DNA from: Blakeslea trispora
Taxonomy: Eukaryota > Mucoromycota > Mucoromycetes > Mucorales > Choanephoraceae
DNA: 64,000 nucleotides
Direction: 5' to 3'
Assembly (NCBI GenBank): GCA_025331445.1
Contig: JAIWNE010000127.1
Coordinates: 1-64,000 of the forward strand
Positions 10,441 to 22,334 of the stretch are shown one piece after another. Each line of letters begins with the position of its first letter. Position 1 is the stretch's first letter. A program made the translations under genes and the position numbers. The notes beneath the pieces were generated by a model. It saw only the letters and a list, made by a program, of their open reading frames with translations, did no database searches and was not told the DNA's origin.

Positions 10441-11749
10441 TAGCTTCGCGATTGGTTCATTTCTTAAAATCATTTTGTTCAATTGGTCATTTATGATCAT
10501 TTTACATCAATTCCCTTTGTTTGATTGGATTAAAATTTGACATTTTATTTAGATGTACGTTTATCATTGGATGAAATAGACTTCTTTACACAAATATACT
10601 TCTTTACGATTGGACTATATTAGACAGATATACAGGATTAGAGGCTTAAAAAGTGGCTTTTTTTTATTGAAAAAACTTTTTTCTACTGAAAATAATAGCT
10701 ATATTATAAGGGGAAATGCTAGGGGAATCAGGTCAAATAATTAGGGAAAATGGCAGGCATCGATTACAGGGATAGGCAGAATATTTGGCAGGAAAAGCCC
10801 TCAAAAGCCTAGCGGAAATGGCAGGAAAAGATGGCTGGGGAGGCTAGAACACTGGCAAAAGCAAGCTGTAATTTTGCCACCAGTACAGGTAGAAACCATA
10901 TAAACAACTGACGAGAGACAACGATAACGGGGTAGAATCCAAGGGCTATAAACAGACAGAAACAATGGCGGAACAGAGTAAACAAGGAGCCCACATACGA
11001 GTGCTAAAGTAATAAAGCGATTAATGAAACTGAAAGAAAAACGAAATTGATGAGTAACTTACATTAAATCAGTAAAGAGTACTATAAGAATAAGAGCATA
11101 CAGCCAAATCAAAGCGAAGTCTTCTTTAAAAAGGATCTATAAACAGATTATGAGTTTTTAAATTCTTTAAGTGTCCATTTAACAACTTACAGTTCAAAAG
11201 AAGAGACTGATGCCTGAGACTTATAAGAAAGGCCAGGTAGAGTATCTAAGAGATAATCGTCAGGACAGTTGTTTGACATCATATTATATTTTGATTACCT
11301 GTAAACCATTTCAACCAAGAAAAAAAGAGAGACAGAGGCAGAGGCAGAGAGACTCAGGTCAAGGGGCTTTTATAACACAAAAAGATTAGTCTATAAGACA
11401 ACAACATGTACGCTAATCATTACCTCAAGCAGTTAGATACAATACAGATGACTCCATTGAAACCATTTGTTAACTAAAGAACTTTTGTTAGCCTTTACTC
11501 AATCAAATAAATAGAAACTTACTTTTTGTTTAAAAAAAAAGAAAAAAGATTAAAAGAAAAATAAAAGAAAAGGCAACAACAACAAAAAAGATGCTAAAAT
11601 ATATGAAAAAATATCGTCAATTTTAAATTAGGAACGAACTTCCATTTTGGGAGCCATACAAATCCACAAATTGATCAAAATAGGTTGCAAGCTATAAAAA
11701 TAAGCTTTTTTCAAGGTACAGCGTTTTTTTATTATTATCTTTAAACAAA
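10441..11749. other. Non-coding left interior of CACTA-1
   Basis: I see no gene here. The stretch at about 10560-10740 (direct repeat ACTTCTTTAC...ACTTCTTTAC, then ATTGGACT, GAGGCTTAAAAA, GGGGAAA) is conserved in CACTA-2 (about 30060-30215) and CACTA-3 (about 32985-33135). A TATAAAAA motif near 11693 lies about 55 bp before the accessory-gene ATG and may be its promoter. Confidence 0.75.
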
Positions 11750-12801
11750 ATGAACCGCCAAATCCCTCAAGTAGCTGCCTCTACCCCTCGCACTCCTGCT
11801 CGCACTCCTGCCCGTGCTCTTACCCGTCCTGCTGCTCAGCCTGTTCCTGTCGCTCAGCCTGATGGGCGCATTGATGATCTCTTGGAGCGTGTTAGATTTC
11901 TCGAGTCTGCTTTTGGTCGATCTGGCGCTAGTAGTGCTAATGGCAATGCTAATGGAAGACCTCTCAGTGGTAGAAACCCTGTGTTGCTTGTAAGTTAAAC
12001 ATAATTGCAAAAAGATAATTTTAATACTTACACTCGCACATCGTTTAATAGAAAGCTGTCAAAAATGCGCTTGAAACCGCCAAGCGTATTGGTGTTGAAT
12101 TTGCTCTGGATCATTCTTTGAAGAAGTCTGGAAGAAACCAGCCAGTATTCAGGGCAATCCTTGAAAATGCCATTACCGAGATGAAGGCTGTTGCTGGTTA
12201 CTCCGAGCACGAAGAACTCTCCAAGGAGGTTATAAAGTGCTTGGAGGAAAAGATAAGAAACCAGTTCAATGTTTCTAGAGCGAACGAAAAAAGAGGTATC
12301 TTTAGCCCTGCGTCTCGGGAATTGGTATCGCTCAAGGAACGCAAGCGTAAGCGAGTTGATAGAGTAAGTAAAAACAGAACATACTACTTTTAATGATGAC
12401 TTACCTTTCTCTTAAAAGAAACTTATGGCTCGCCGAGCTTGCTTTGCGAGAGATTCGGTTTCTCTGTCTCTTTACATTGGCAGTGTTGAGGAATGCAATG
12501 CTGTTCTTGAGAGGGCCTATATGTCTGACGAAGAAGATGAAGCAGATGGAGAGTTTGGCGAACTCTTTCGTGTGTTGGTTCCTTCCTGGCGTTCTGACAA
12601 GGTAAGTTGTTATTTGTTTGTTCTGTTCAAGCGTAATAACGACAGTGTTTCTAGTTGAACAGCTTTTTCTCTCGCTTGGACGATGCGGACAGAAGAAGCA
12701 AGAAAAAGCATGTGCGTGCTACCCGTCGCCGTAGAAACGTTGAAGCTGCTCTGTCTGAAGAACTTCGTCGCCCTCTTCCTCGTTGGGCTTTAAATGAGTA
12801 G
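11750..12801 (+). CDS. CACTA-1 accessory protein (coiled-coil/basic), 4 exons
   Basis: Four exons (11750-11989, 12052-12363, 12419-12601, 12655-12801) join in frame to give 293 residues. Every intron is GTAAGT...AG, 53-62 bp long and phase 0. The N terminus is Pro/Ala/Thr/Arg-rich, followed by a short helical heptad-like segment (IDDLLERVRFLESAF), a Lys-rich middle, an acidic patch (MSDEEDEADGEFGE) and a basic C terminus (RRSKKKHV, RRRR). The protein in CACTA-4 (37033-38182) has the same four-exon plan, with a third exon of identical length (61 codons) and shared motifs (RS/TxK...FF..LD, LP.WA). I know no domain for it. By position it may be the TnpA-like DNA-binding partner of the transposase. 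A TATAAAAA lies upstream and an AATAAA at about 12846 downstream. Confidence 0.85.
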
Positions 12802-13303
12802 ATTTCGTCTTTTTTGTTTTTGCTTCTCTCTTTTTTTTTAGCTATAAATAAATATTGTTGTTAAAATAAACCTGAAGTTGACATGTGTACTTGATACTTA
12901 GCTTGTTTGCATGAGGTTACTACTGCTGTTACAGTGTTGAGTACTGAGGTTGGAGATTTATACTTACTAGACATATCAAAAAAACGTAACGAAAAAGGGT
13001 ATCGCTGATAAAAAAAGAAAAAGAAAAAAAGGAATGAATTGCAATTTGTTTAAATATAGACACAGAGAAAAATAATAAAAATAAAAAATCATAGGAGGGC
13101 CATAAAGGTAGGTAAAATCATAAAAGTAGAAAAAAACATAAAAGGAGAATCATAAAGTGAAAAAAAGTGGAGAAAAGCATAGGAGAGTCATAAAAGTGGG
13201 AAAGAGCATAGGAGAATCATAAAGGTAGAAAAGAAGAACAAAATATAAACGAGTGAGAAAAGGAGAGAAAACGAGTGAATGAAAGAATGAGAGAAAGAAT
13301 AGA
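12802..13303. other. Intergenic region between convergent CACTA-1 genes
   Basis: About 500 bp of AT-rich DNA lies between the two convergent 3' ends. It holds an AATAAA near 12846 for the accessory gene. At 13090-13230 a degenerate tandem repeat contains several variants of CATAGGAGAATCATAAAAGTGG-like units of about 25 bp, all purine-rich on the plus strand. No gene is visible. Confidence 0.6.
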
Positions 13304-16300
13304 CTAAGCGATAAGCTTTGGTGCTATCTGGACAACTACATGAGTATTGCTCAAGTGGTCAAGGACAATTGCCACTTGACTGTGTAAATGCAAGACAAGA
13401 ATAATTGAAGCAACTGAGTTTGACTCGAAGCCTTTTTGAAGGGCTTCCATGCCAAACTTAGCTGTGTCTTGGTTGTTGTAATAGTAGAACTGCAAGTCAG
13501 ACTTACAGAACCATCTTACGAAAGCAAGGTAATGAGTTGTTGGCAATTGGTCGCCGTTTTCTTCTTCTACCATTATTGTGTGTCTAAAAAGACACAAGAT
13601 TTGGCAATATCTGAGCTCAAGACCGTTGGTTCCAGGATAGTAGGCCATTGCATATGAACCTCGCTTGCTTGTGGTTGATGCCTCAACCGAGCTGAACTTG
13701 TTGCCAAGAATATTGATGCGCTTGAATTTGTGAGCCTTCCATTCAACTGAAAATGAATTGGGGTTCAAGATAGCAGTATACTCATCCAAGTACATTGAAC
13801 CGTACACCTGAGTGTAATACTCGACAAGATGTGGGAACATCTCCTTCTTGAGCATTGTTGAGACGGGCTTAAGAGAAAGAATGGTGCTGGGTGGGAGTTG
13901 CTCAGAGCCATATGCAGGCTCGTTACCTATCCACAAATTGTGGAAGCGAGACAAGCAGAAGGACTTGGTAGCATCATCGAATTCTTGACGTAGCAATTCC
14001 AAGCAGACTGGCTTTTGAACACAAAATAGTTCTTGAACTTGATCCTTGTCTTTGCCTGGTATGCATTGAGTCAAAGTTTTGATTGAATCTTCAGCATAAA
14101 CATGTAATAAGAACTTGTTGATGTAAGTTCTTTCAACACAGTCTTTTCTGTTGGTTCTAATGCCTTTTAAATCTTAATTGTATCTTTCAAAGTTGAACAA
14201 CCAATGAGATGGCGAGGCCGAGTAATCCAGAATTGTTTCTCTGAGATGTAATGCATTATGAAAGTTAATGGTGATTAATGATTTCTCTTTATAGATACTT
14301 TCAATATCAACCAAAAACATTTTCAACATGCTCTGAGCATCATCAAGTTGTGAGAGAGACAAACAGGGCGAAAGAAGAACACGAGAAGCTTTGACTAGTA
14401 GCATCCAATGCTCGTAGGCTTTTTTGCCAATGTATTTGTGAAGAAAGTATGGTGACAACACCAACAACCAAGTCGACCACTCGTCCGCCTTCAAGTTTGA
14501 GAACCCACTCCCAATTGCAATCTTGCGTGCAATGGAAGACACAGCATGACCAGTGGGCAGAACGAACTTGCTTTCAAGGACTGCTTGAATTTCTTTCAGG
14601 TTCCCCATTGTGAGCATAGGTAAGCTGGTGTCCATGTTACTGGTCCAAATGAATGCCATTTTTTTTAGTAATCCCCAAAAGGAGATTATGCATAATGTCA
14701 ATCCCAACATGGCGGATGGGATCGAAGTACGGCAACTCCAAAAGAACGCTCCAACGGGTACCGTTTTCTTTCTCTAGATCCTTACGCTCACTATCGGTCT
14801 TTGTCTTGAGCCATCTTGAAGCTTGAGTGCGGTGCTCATCACTTGTTCTTCTTGTCCATCTCTCGACTTCGAAATCGGTGAAATCCCGAGCCTTGTCACC
14901 TTTTTTTATGCCTTTGAACTGTTTCTTGCACTTCATGCATGCGTTGATAGAATTGAACGAAGTGATTCCGGCTACCTTTCGCTGAGCTGGCAGATCCATC
15001 ATGCACAGAGAAAGTGGGGATTTGACAATTTGCTTGCCATGCTTTCTTGTCTGTACTTCGACACCGTTCATCAATTCAAGAAGTTCTTTGACTAAGGGAC
15101 GGAGATAATGATTCATCTCGAATGTCTTTGGTTCTTTTGGACCATTGATCAGACATACCAAGATGGTGTTGGTTCTGAGATTTCTCATCTCACGAGGTAA
15201 GTTTTGAATGGTGAGATAGATGGCACCAATACTGTAGCTGTCCTTGTAAGCTTGAAACCAGTCACAGTTCAAGGTGAGCAAGAGGTTGTAGTCGCTTTGG
15301 AAAACGAAAGGCTCATTGTCGGTAGGATCAACCTTGAACTCGTTCCAAACTCGACCGTCGAAGATGTCAGAGAGCATGCCAGGCAAAACTTGACGGCTTT
15401 TCCATTGGCGTATATCATCGACAAAGGTATCACGCATGAAAAAAGACTTCAAACTCTCTGTCAGTGAATTGTAAAAGAATGAGCGGACAGGAGCTATAGT
15501 GCCATATTGATTGGGGGCCAAAAGGTTTTGCTGACAGGAAGAAGAACCAAGAAAAAGACCATCGTAAAGACATCTAGGCTGTTGAAGAAGAGCTTGTCTT
15601 TCAGCTTCGTTGTCATATGAATGGATTGCATGACAGTTGACACAACTGGCATACTCCTTGACGCCAAATCCAAAAGAACCAGCGGAATGACACCAACTGT
15701 CGAAGGTGGCGATCGATTTGGGAAACCGAAAGCTTTCTTCGGTCAAACAGAGGACCATGTTACAGAAAAGCATAATAGCTTCACTTGATGCATCAGTCAA
15801 CTGGTTCTTGCGCAACAAGATAAGCATGACAAACAACAAAGAAGCAATTGGAGTTGAAGGCAAGTTGTCGTTGCGAGGAAGATCAAATACAGGATCTATG
15901 ATCAAAACGTAGAAAGTGAGTTAACTGACAAAAAAAATAGTATACAAATAAAGCCATACCTTCATGACTAGCATCTTCAGCTTCAGTAAAATCAAAATCA
16001 GCTTGATCATAAGAGAAATCTAATTCAAATAATAAAACGTTAAGTATATATAATTTACTAAAGTGGATTAAATGTTACCTTCATCAACGAGAGTTTCATT
16101 AGCGACAGTATCAACATTAGAGTCAGCAATGATTTCAGAAGCAGAGGGACCTACATAATTGAGAGTTAATAATTGTCTTCACTTGGAATTTTATCAAGAG
16201 AAATTACCTTCTCTAGCTCTCTTAATGAGCTCACGAGTTTGATGGTACTCATAAGCACGCTTTTTCATGCCACTACCTTGAGTGACATAGGTGATACATT

Positions 16301-16346
16301 GCAAGCAATTGCACAATGAGTTTTGAGCAGCAGAAGAAGCAGACAT
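13304..16346 (-). pseudogene. CACTA-1 Tnp2-type transposase, 4 exons, two lesions
   Basis: Minus-strand exons 16346-16208, 16150-16079, 16019-15960 and 15895-13304 join in frame; all introns are phase 1. The N terminus has a CxCxxC motif (CNCLQC). The core has CVNCHAIH, the Tnp2/Plavaka signatures LNCDWFQAYKDSYSIGAIYL, PKEPKTFEMNHYLRPLVKEL and CMKCKKQF, then RWSVLLELPYFDP...IDIMHNLLLGITK, followed by FNFERYN and a C-terminal domain with HYLAFVRWF. The frame shifts in an A8 run (14659-14666; seven A would keep it open), and a TAA at 14174-14176 interrupts FERYN...DLKG. It should catalyse cut-and-paste transposition of CACTA termini. Lesions aside, it is full length (about 950 residues). Confidence 0.9.
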
Positions 16347-18864
16347 AGTAGATAGAAAGTATGAGTTGAGGGTAGAAGAGAGAGAGAGAAAAAAAGTATA
16401 AAGTTGAAATAATAACAAATCAAACTTTCTTTTGTTTTAACTTTGAGTAAAGTATCACAGAAATTAAAAGCGTGCAAAAAAAGATGCGATTAAATCAAAG
16501 CAGATCAATTGATTTATTTAAATATTTTAAAAGAAAACTTGTAAAACCTTTTAAAAAGAAAGTGTATTGATTGGTTTTATTAAGTTTCCACAACTTGGTT
16601 TTGACTTTAGCCGACAAAATGTTCTATTTTGCTTATGATTTCTGAGAAATGAGCTCATTTCTTAAAAAAAAAAAAAGATTCAGCGTGTATTTTTTTTAAG
16701 CTTTCAATTAAATGCCAGCAAAATGAGAGAAAAAATTCCCACCTTTTTTTTTAAAAAAATAAATCCTTACTATCCACTATTTTACTTTCTCAATCATAGA
16801 CAAACATAGTAGACTCATCGCAGTAGTACGATAAATCAGATAGACTGAGATAAACGACGCGTTGCCATCTTGAATGTTATAAAAAAGAAGTAAGTGCAAA
16901 TAGCTCACCAAAAGCGTCAGAAAGAATAACTTTTATTTTTATTAGACTTACGAAGCATTCCAGCTCAACTTTGCCAGTAATGGAATTCAACTACAGTCAT
17001 TGTCAGTATGCACGTAATAGCGCGTATCGCTTTACTTACTAAAGAACTAGGAAAACAGTTGTGGACAATATGAGTAGTTTTTTTTTTCCTAAATGACAGC
17101 AGTTTTCAACTTGACGAAACCCGATCAACGCCTTTTCTAACAACAACTTTTACACAACATGTAAGTCATGTTTCGATCTTCAAAAATACTTGTGTCTATT
17201 TCAAATAGCGTGTATCGTGAAGTAAGGCTTGACACTTTTGTTCACAACTTGTTCATCTACAATAAAATATTGACAGTTTGCATGTCAACTTGATAATCAA
17301 ATGCTTATTAGCTTTTATTTCAGTGTTTGATGATTATGAATGTGGATAAAGTGGATCTTTACTTAGAACGGTATATAAGATTGGAATAGGTTAAGAAATG
17401 AGCAGTGTAGTCTATTGTTGTTATTGCTTAGGCTGTTAAGATGAGAATGTAATGATCTTTCACTTTTTTCAAAGAAATACTTCTTTTGCTGTTAATTCAT
17501 CTAATCTTCTTGCTTCATAATCGATTATCTTTAAGCCTTTACAGATATTGTTTTTAAATGCCTTTTCATTATTTCTTTTTTCACTTCATTTTTTTTTAAT
17601 TTATTTTTTTAAATCCTTTCTTTGCAATCTTCTTTGAAATTTTTTTTAAAATTTTTTTTTTGAAATCCTTTTTTTTTACGATAGATTTTTTCTTGAGGTT
17701 CCTTTTTTCAGTGTAAAGAAAAGTGCTTGAATTTTGGACATTTTTCTTAGAAATTTGATTTTTTATGAACATTTATTTGTGGCTCTTAGTTTCAAATGAA
17801 TTTTATTTATCAAACAGGTAAATCACAAACGCTAATGTCGTGTTTGGCTTGTCTGAACATGAATTCCTTAAGAATTGAAGTCTATATTTGTATATAAAGA
17901 TCTACATCATAATTGGATTAAGTAATCCTACCAACATTATGTCAGTCTAGAATGATTTCATAAGCAAGTGCTATGAATCTGGACTAAAGAAGATGATAAG
18001 CAACAAGTCTTGCTAAAGAAAGTAAAATGTCAATATGTCATTAAAGGTGACACAAACTAGTCTATGACATTGTTCTCTTGAATATCCAGATTTAGTAAAG
18101 AGTAAAGACTAAAGGAAGTCAAAGACGTAATAGCAATAGTAGATAGCAATTGGTATAAATACTCTCATTTATTTTGTTCATAATAAAGGCATACGTAAAA
18201 TAGTCTCAAACTATTTACTATACTTGTCCGCTCTATATTTCTATTTACCTAAATATCACAGCTAAGATGAAAGATATGAAAGCGCGATGATGATAATACC
18301 AACCAGGATGTTGACAACAAGTTAGAGAATATCTACAAGACAAAATGAGTGAAAATGTCGATGTAAAATAAGAATAAAAAAATGGAGACATATAAAATTA
18401 TTTGCCAAATTATTTCATAAAAAATGGTAGACGGTGTTGATCATCTCGGTATACAACGTTTTTACTAACATCAACCAAGTCAGTTAGACAATAAAGTAGA
18501 TACCTCTGGTAAAGCACAGAAAAGCATCTAACAAAAAAAAAAGGTTTAAACTCCTCAGCTTAAAAAAATAAAAAAAATGTAGGGAAAATCGGGCTGAAAA
18601 AAAATCACTACCAAAAATTTCAGAGAAGCGGAATTTTTTAAGCACTAAAGACATGGTCTAGAATACAAATGGGTATAACTTGATGAAAATGCAACCAATT
18701 TCAATTCTGAAAGATGTTTTCAATACCTGAACCAACCCTCAACATTTTCAGCTAAAAACATAGCAAGTTTTATAAGCAAAATCGAAAGCCGTAAATTTGA
18801 ATATATTTGACATCTTGTCCATTGCACTTGTCCATTGTGCATTGGACAACCATTAGATGTAGTG
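16347..18864. other. Right non-coding arm of CACTA-1
   Basis: No gene is visible. Upstream of the transposase start the DNA is very AT-rich with long T runs (about 17570-17700). The segment at about 18547-18800 (TTTAAACTCCTCAGC, ATCACTACCAAAAATTT, TAAGCA, ATAACTT.ATGAAAAT) is conserved in the right arms of CACTA-2 (about 32300-32530) and CACTA-3 (about 35250-35490). The terminal 55 bp hold TTGTCCATTGCA-type repeats and the TIR. Confidence 0.75.
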
Positions 18865-18914
18865 AGCATATAGAGTGAGAAAAGCAACACAAACAATCTA
18901 GACATACGTCAAAA

Positions 18915-19268
18915 TGTCAGCGTCAGATATATAAGTGAGCTTATATTGACCTGTGATGTAAAGATATTAAAAGATGTACTTTATTGATGATTATATTTAT
19001 AAACTAATTTACCTGTGATGTAAAGATATTAAAAGATAAAGACTTATTAATATCTTCTCATCACAGTCTATTTATACTATCGCTGTGATTATGGCTGTCC
19101 GGACCGGAACGTCTCTGGCGCTTGGCGGGGCTACAATTGCTGATCTTGGGCTTGAACCTACGCTTCTTGTTTACGTTCCAGTTGCGTAGGAATACGGGGA
19201 TCTCTTCAGTGTTGGCAAAGTCCAAATTCACTTCGTTACTAAGGTAACTACTATTTGTTACCATGACA
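18915..19268 (-). repeat. 3' LTR of element D, coding at its start
   Basis: The 354-bp LTR is TGTCATGG...CGCTGACA in element orientation. The last roughly 68 codons of the integrase frame lie inside it, so the pol stop (19061-19063) is within U3. The TATAAATAG box (minus strand, 19068-19076) overlaps codons just before that stop. A 26-bp unit containing CCTGTGATGTAAAGATAT is repeated at about 18950 and 19011. Confidence 0.9.
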
Positions 19269-21760
19269 TTATCCCCCCCTTGGTTTCTTGTTCGTCTCTG
19301 AACAACAACAGAGGATTCAGGAGGACAGGAGGCAGTAGATTGGGGCGGTGGAGGGTCAAGGTCTGAAGCAGTAAGAGCAGGTGGCATTGTAATCAACAAA
19401 GGACTTGAGTGAGTCAAAGACAGATCTTGAACTGGTGGTGTTGTATTCGATGGAGTGATATCGGTTACTTCGACAGGTACCTCTGATGAAGTTGTGACTG
19501 TAGACGATGGTATCTCATGTACACTAGGAACAACACTTGGTGAGGAAGTGGGTGGACTAATGTATGTTGTAGACGGTAGTAAAGCAATTACTTGTTCTTG
19601 GCCTTGTACCAGTATTACTTGATTATTGGATCCCGTAATGTTGATAACAGGTTGAGAAGAAGTCGTGGATTGTACATTATTAGAGTCAGTATTAGTAATT
19701 TGATTGTCTTGTTCCATATCACTTGTAGAGGAGGCATCTTGTATTTCCGTATCGCGAATGAAATCCGAAATGTCAATTCGTTCATCAGACAAATCTAATG
19801 ATACTTGTTCATTATTGACTGAAGACGCAGAAGTCAGCATAGGTGATGTGGCAGTAGACTTGTTAACTTCCTCATTATCAGAGCTGCTATCGCTGAGTAT
19901 TTCAATGATGCTAGTGGACGGAAGATGGTGTATCTCGAGTTGAGATGGTGAAACTGCTTGAGGCGTTTTGTTGATTTCGTCAGCAACGACGGACTGGGCT
20001 TCTGTTGAAGATACAACACTAATCGCGTCATGGAAGCTTTCGCTATCTTCACTATCTTGATCATCATCTTTTTCAACTTGATTTTCTCCCTTATTTTGAT
20101 CATTCTCCTTATCTTGATTATCACTGTCTTCATATTTGGCTTCTTCAACGGTGTTACGAAAGTTACTGTCAGAGATAGAGACCATATCTTCATCAGGCAA
20201 AGACAACACATCGTTATTACTTCGAGTAATTGACAGCATGTCGTCATCTTGGCAAGACGTTATTGGCTGGTGATTGGACTTTACTAGACCGACAGGTGAT
20301 GGCGATGATGATGTTGGTACTGGCACGCATATGGTCTCAGGCCCTACTAAGGGTGGTGGTATGTATGCAGGTGGCTCGGACAGACTTGCTTGGCGAGGCA
20401 TTGTCATAACAGGAGCGATTGGATTCACATAGTCTTGTTGAAGACTGATCTCTTTTGAGGCTGCTTTTACCAACCTACGAGAGGTAGTCGGGTCATACCA
20501 TGGTGTTTCAGGCTTGTTTCCATCGGCTGGCTTCAGCCTATCAACGTGGACCAAAGAGTCTAACGGTTCTCCAGCCACTGTTTCCAAACGGTATGTTCCA
20601 TATTCTGGATACGAGGCTACTACCATATACGGACCTTTAAACCTAGGCTCTAGATCATATCGACCCTCATGAGAGAGCATGACCATATCACTTGGTTCAA
20701 AAGACAGCTTCTTTATGTGCGCATCCCATCTCTCTTTGTCTTTGTCTGCAATGGCTTTCAATCTGAACTCTGCCGCTGCTCTGTGCTGACCAAGTTCTTC
20801 TAACTCTCGTGAGGTAATATCTGCTTTTGTACGAGGATCTGCTTTTGCTGATCGGTCCAGATATGGTTTCACTTCATCTCCGGGAAGACGGGGTTCACGA
20901 CTGTAGACCAAAAAGAATGGTGAATATCCTGTCGTACTATGTGTACGGATGCGAGTGGCCCACAAGGCAGAGTGTATAAAATCATCCCATCTGTGAATGG
21001 CTCCATTGGCATATTTTCTGAGCATCTGCTTAATGATACCATTATACCGTTCTACTTTACTATTGGTACGAGGATGGTAGGCGGACGTAAGCTTGTGGTT
21101 AGTTCCCACACGTTGGAGATAGGCCTCTACCAACCCACTGGTGAAATTGGCCCCACGATCAGTGATGATCTCGGAGGGACACCCAAACTTCATGACAATT
21201 TCCTCATAAAGAAAGTCTGCTACCGCCTCTTGTGAGGCGACAGGCACTGCTCTAGCGATTGGCCAGTTTGTGAGTGAGTCTACTGCAGTGAGCAGCCACT
21301 TATTTCCATTCTTTGTTGTAGGCAATTCGCCAACGAAATCGAGGTGCCAGCGTTCAAAGGCCTTGGGTACAGGCAATGGATGCATAGCATCCTGGTGAGC
21401 CTTTGTACGTTTACTATTGACTTGGCAGTTTGGGCATGTCTTGAGCCAGTCTTGTATGTCTCTTTTCATTGACGGCCACCAATAACGAGACTCCATTATA
21501 TGAATCATGGTTTTAAATCCGGCGTGTCCGAACCCAACATGGTATTTCTCTACCCAATCAGCTCTGTCCTCAAAGGGAACAAACTGAACTTCCTTTACTT
21601 CGGTAGTTTTATTTGCTGTCTCCCCCCTCCTCAGTGTTACCTTACGGTATACACGGTTGTTACGCACAGAGAAGTGAGGACGTTGAGCTTGTAGACGATC
21701 TTTGAGCTGCTTTGATTTGAGCTTGGAGATATTTTCTCTTTCAGATATAACAGAGGCCAA
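19061..21760 (-). CDS. Integrase with long Ser/Thr-rich tail, element D
   Basis: An 899-residue open frame, probably part of a gag-pol polyprotein now cut off upstream by frameshifts, so its apparent start is not a real initiation codon. The HHCC zinc domain (HVGFGHAGF, CPNCQ) is followed by the DDE core (LDFVGELP, AVDSLTNWP, ITDRGANF, KVERYNGII) and a GPY/F module (FKGPYMVVASYPEYGTYRL). Residues from about 430 onward form a long, low-complexity Ser/Thr/Asp-rich region of unknown function. The C terminus is a basic, NLS-like tail (NVNKKRRFKPK, PAKRQRRSGPD) encoded within the LTR. All catalytic residues are present. No chromodomain is seen, unlike elements B and E. Confidence 0.9.
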   Translation of the reverse strand: MASVISERENISKLKSKQLKDRLQAQRPHFSVRNNRVYRKVTLRRGETANKTTEVKEVQFVPFEDRADWVEKYHVGFGHAGFKTMIHIMESRYWWPSMKRDIQDWLKTCPNCQVNSKRTKAHQDAMHPLPVPKAFERWHLDFVGELPTTKNGNKWLLTAVDSLTNWPIARAVPVASQEAVADFLYEEIVMKFGCPSEIITDRGANFTSGLVEAYLQRVGTNHKLTSAYHPRTNSKVERYNGIIKQMLRKYANGAIHRWDDFIHSALWATRIRTHSTTGYSPFFLVYSREPRLPGDEVKPYLDRSAKADPRTKADITSRELEELGQHRAAAEFRLKAIADKDKERWDAHIKKLSFEPSDMVMLSHEGRYDLEPRFKGPYMVVASYPEYGTYRLETVAGEPLDSLVHVDRLKPADGNKPETPWYDPTTSRRLVKAASKEISLQQDYVNPIAPVMTMPRQASLSEPPAYIPPPLVGPETICVPVPTSSSPSPVGLVKSNHQPITSCQDDDMLSITRSNNDVLSLPDEDMVSISDSNFRNTVEEAKYEDSDNQDKENDQNKGENQVEKDDDQDSEDSESFHDAISVVSSTEAQSVVADEINKTPQAVSPSQLEIHHLPSTSIIEILSDSSSDNEEVNKSTATSPMLTSASSVNNEQVSLDLSDERIDISDFIRDTEIQDASSTSDMEQDNQITNTDSNNVQSTTSSQPVINITGSNNQVILVQGQEQVIALLPSTTYISPPTSSPSVVPSVHEIPSSTVTTSSEVPVEVTDITPSNTTPPVQDLSLTHSSPLLITMPPALTASDLDPPPPQSTASCPPESSVVVQRRTRNQGGDNVMVTNSSYLSNEVNLDFANTEEIPVFLRNWNVNKKRRFKPKISNCSPAKRQRRSGPDSHNHSDSINRL

Positions 21761-22334
21761 TCAGCCTTCAACTCTGGTGATACGTGGTCCCAAGTGACGT
21801 ACAGAAAGTCAGGTTCCAATGAGTCCACCAAAGGATGATCAGCTAACTCGGCACTTCGCGACAAGGCATCAGCAACAGCATTTTCCTTTCCAGGCTTGTA
21901 TTGTACGTTGGGCGAATACAGTTCGTATTCGGCGATCCACCTCACCAAACGACTTGTAGGCTTTGCCTGCGATTGAAAATATAAGAGAGGCTTATGGTCA
22001 CAAAGGACCGTATACCCGGCTTACGGCCGTCTACCAAGCAACGCCAAGTACGCAAAGCATGGATGATGGCGATGAGTTCACGCTCTTGGGCGGGGAACTT
22101 TTGCTCGGCAAGAGACAGCTTTCTTGATTCGTATGCGATTGGGGCCCAAGTGTTTGTCTGTGGATCGGGTTGAAGCAACACGGCGCCAACACCAAAGTCA
22201 CTAGCATTTGTCTCTATGCGGAATGGAAGGTCCAGATTTGGCAAGCGAAGCACTGGTGGTGAAGTCAGCAACGTCTTGAGCTTGAGGAAACTCTCCTCAC
22301 ACTTGTCTTCCATACAATCGCCCGTTTTTTGCAC
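21637..22334 (-). pseudogene. RNase H and tether region, element D, frameshifted
   Basis: Two overlapping frames together give RNase H: KCEESFLKLKTLLTSPPVL, RIETNASDFGVGAVLL, YESRKLSLAEQKFPAQEREL, then in another frame MVRWIAEYELYSPNVQYKPGKENAVADALSR. The intended order matches element A at 659-1500. Frameshifts lie near 22020 and 21960 (within the DHKPLLYF region) and near 21700 before the integrase frame. The catalytic Asp-bearing motifs remain recognisable. Confidence 0.85.

Larger units (their letters stand above)
10215..18864. mobile_element. CACTA-1: autonomous CACTA (CMC/Plavaka-like) transposon
   Basis: An 8650-bp element starts CACTACACCTAATTGG and ends, in reverse complement, CACTACATCTAATGG. 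It carries a plus-strand four-exon accessory gene (11750-12801) and a convergent minus-strand Tnp2-type transposase (13304-16346). Both tips hold copies of TTGTCCATTGCA and its complement (10228-10440 and 18811-18851), likely transposase-binding sites. CACTA termini plus a Tnp2-like transposase define this superfamily. The flanking triplets (ACA left, AGC right) do not match, so no target duplication is visible. The left tip abuts the end of a Ty3 LTR. Confidence 0.93.

Noticed and set aside
18865..18914. Target duplication for CACTA-1
   Set aside because: The 3 bp on each side (ACA and AGC) do not match, and neither do 2-bp flanks; none is claimed.
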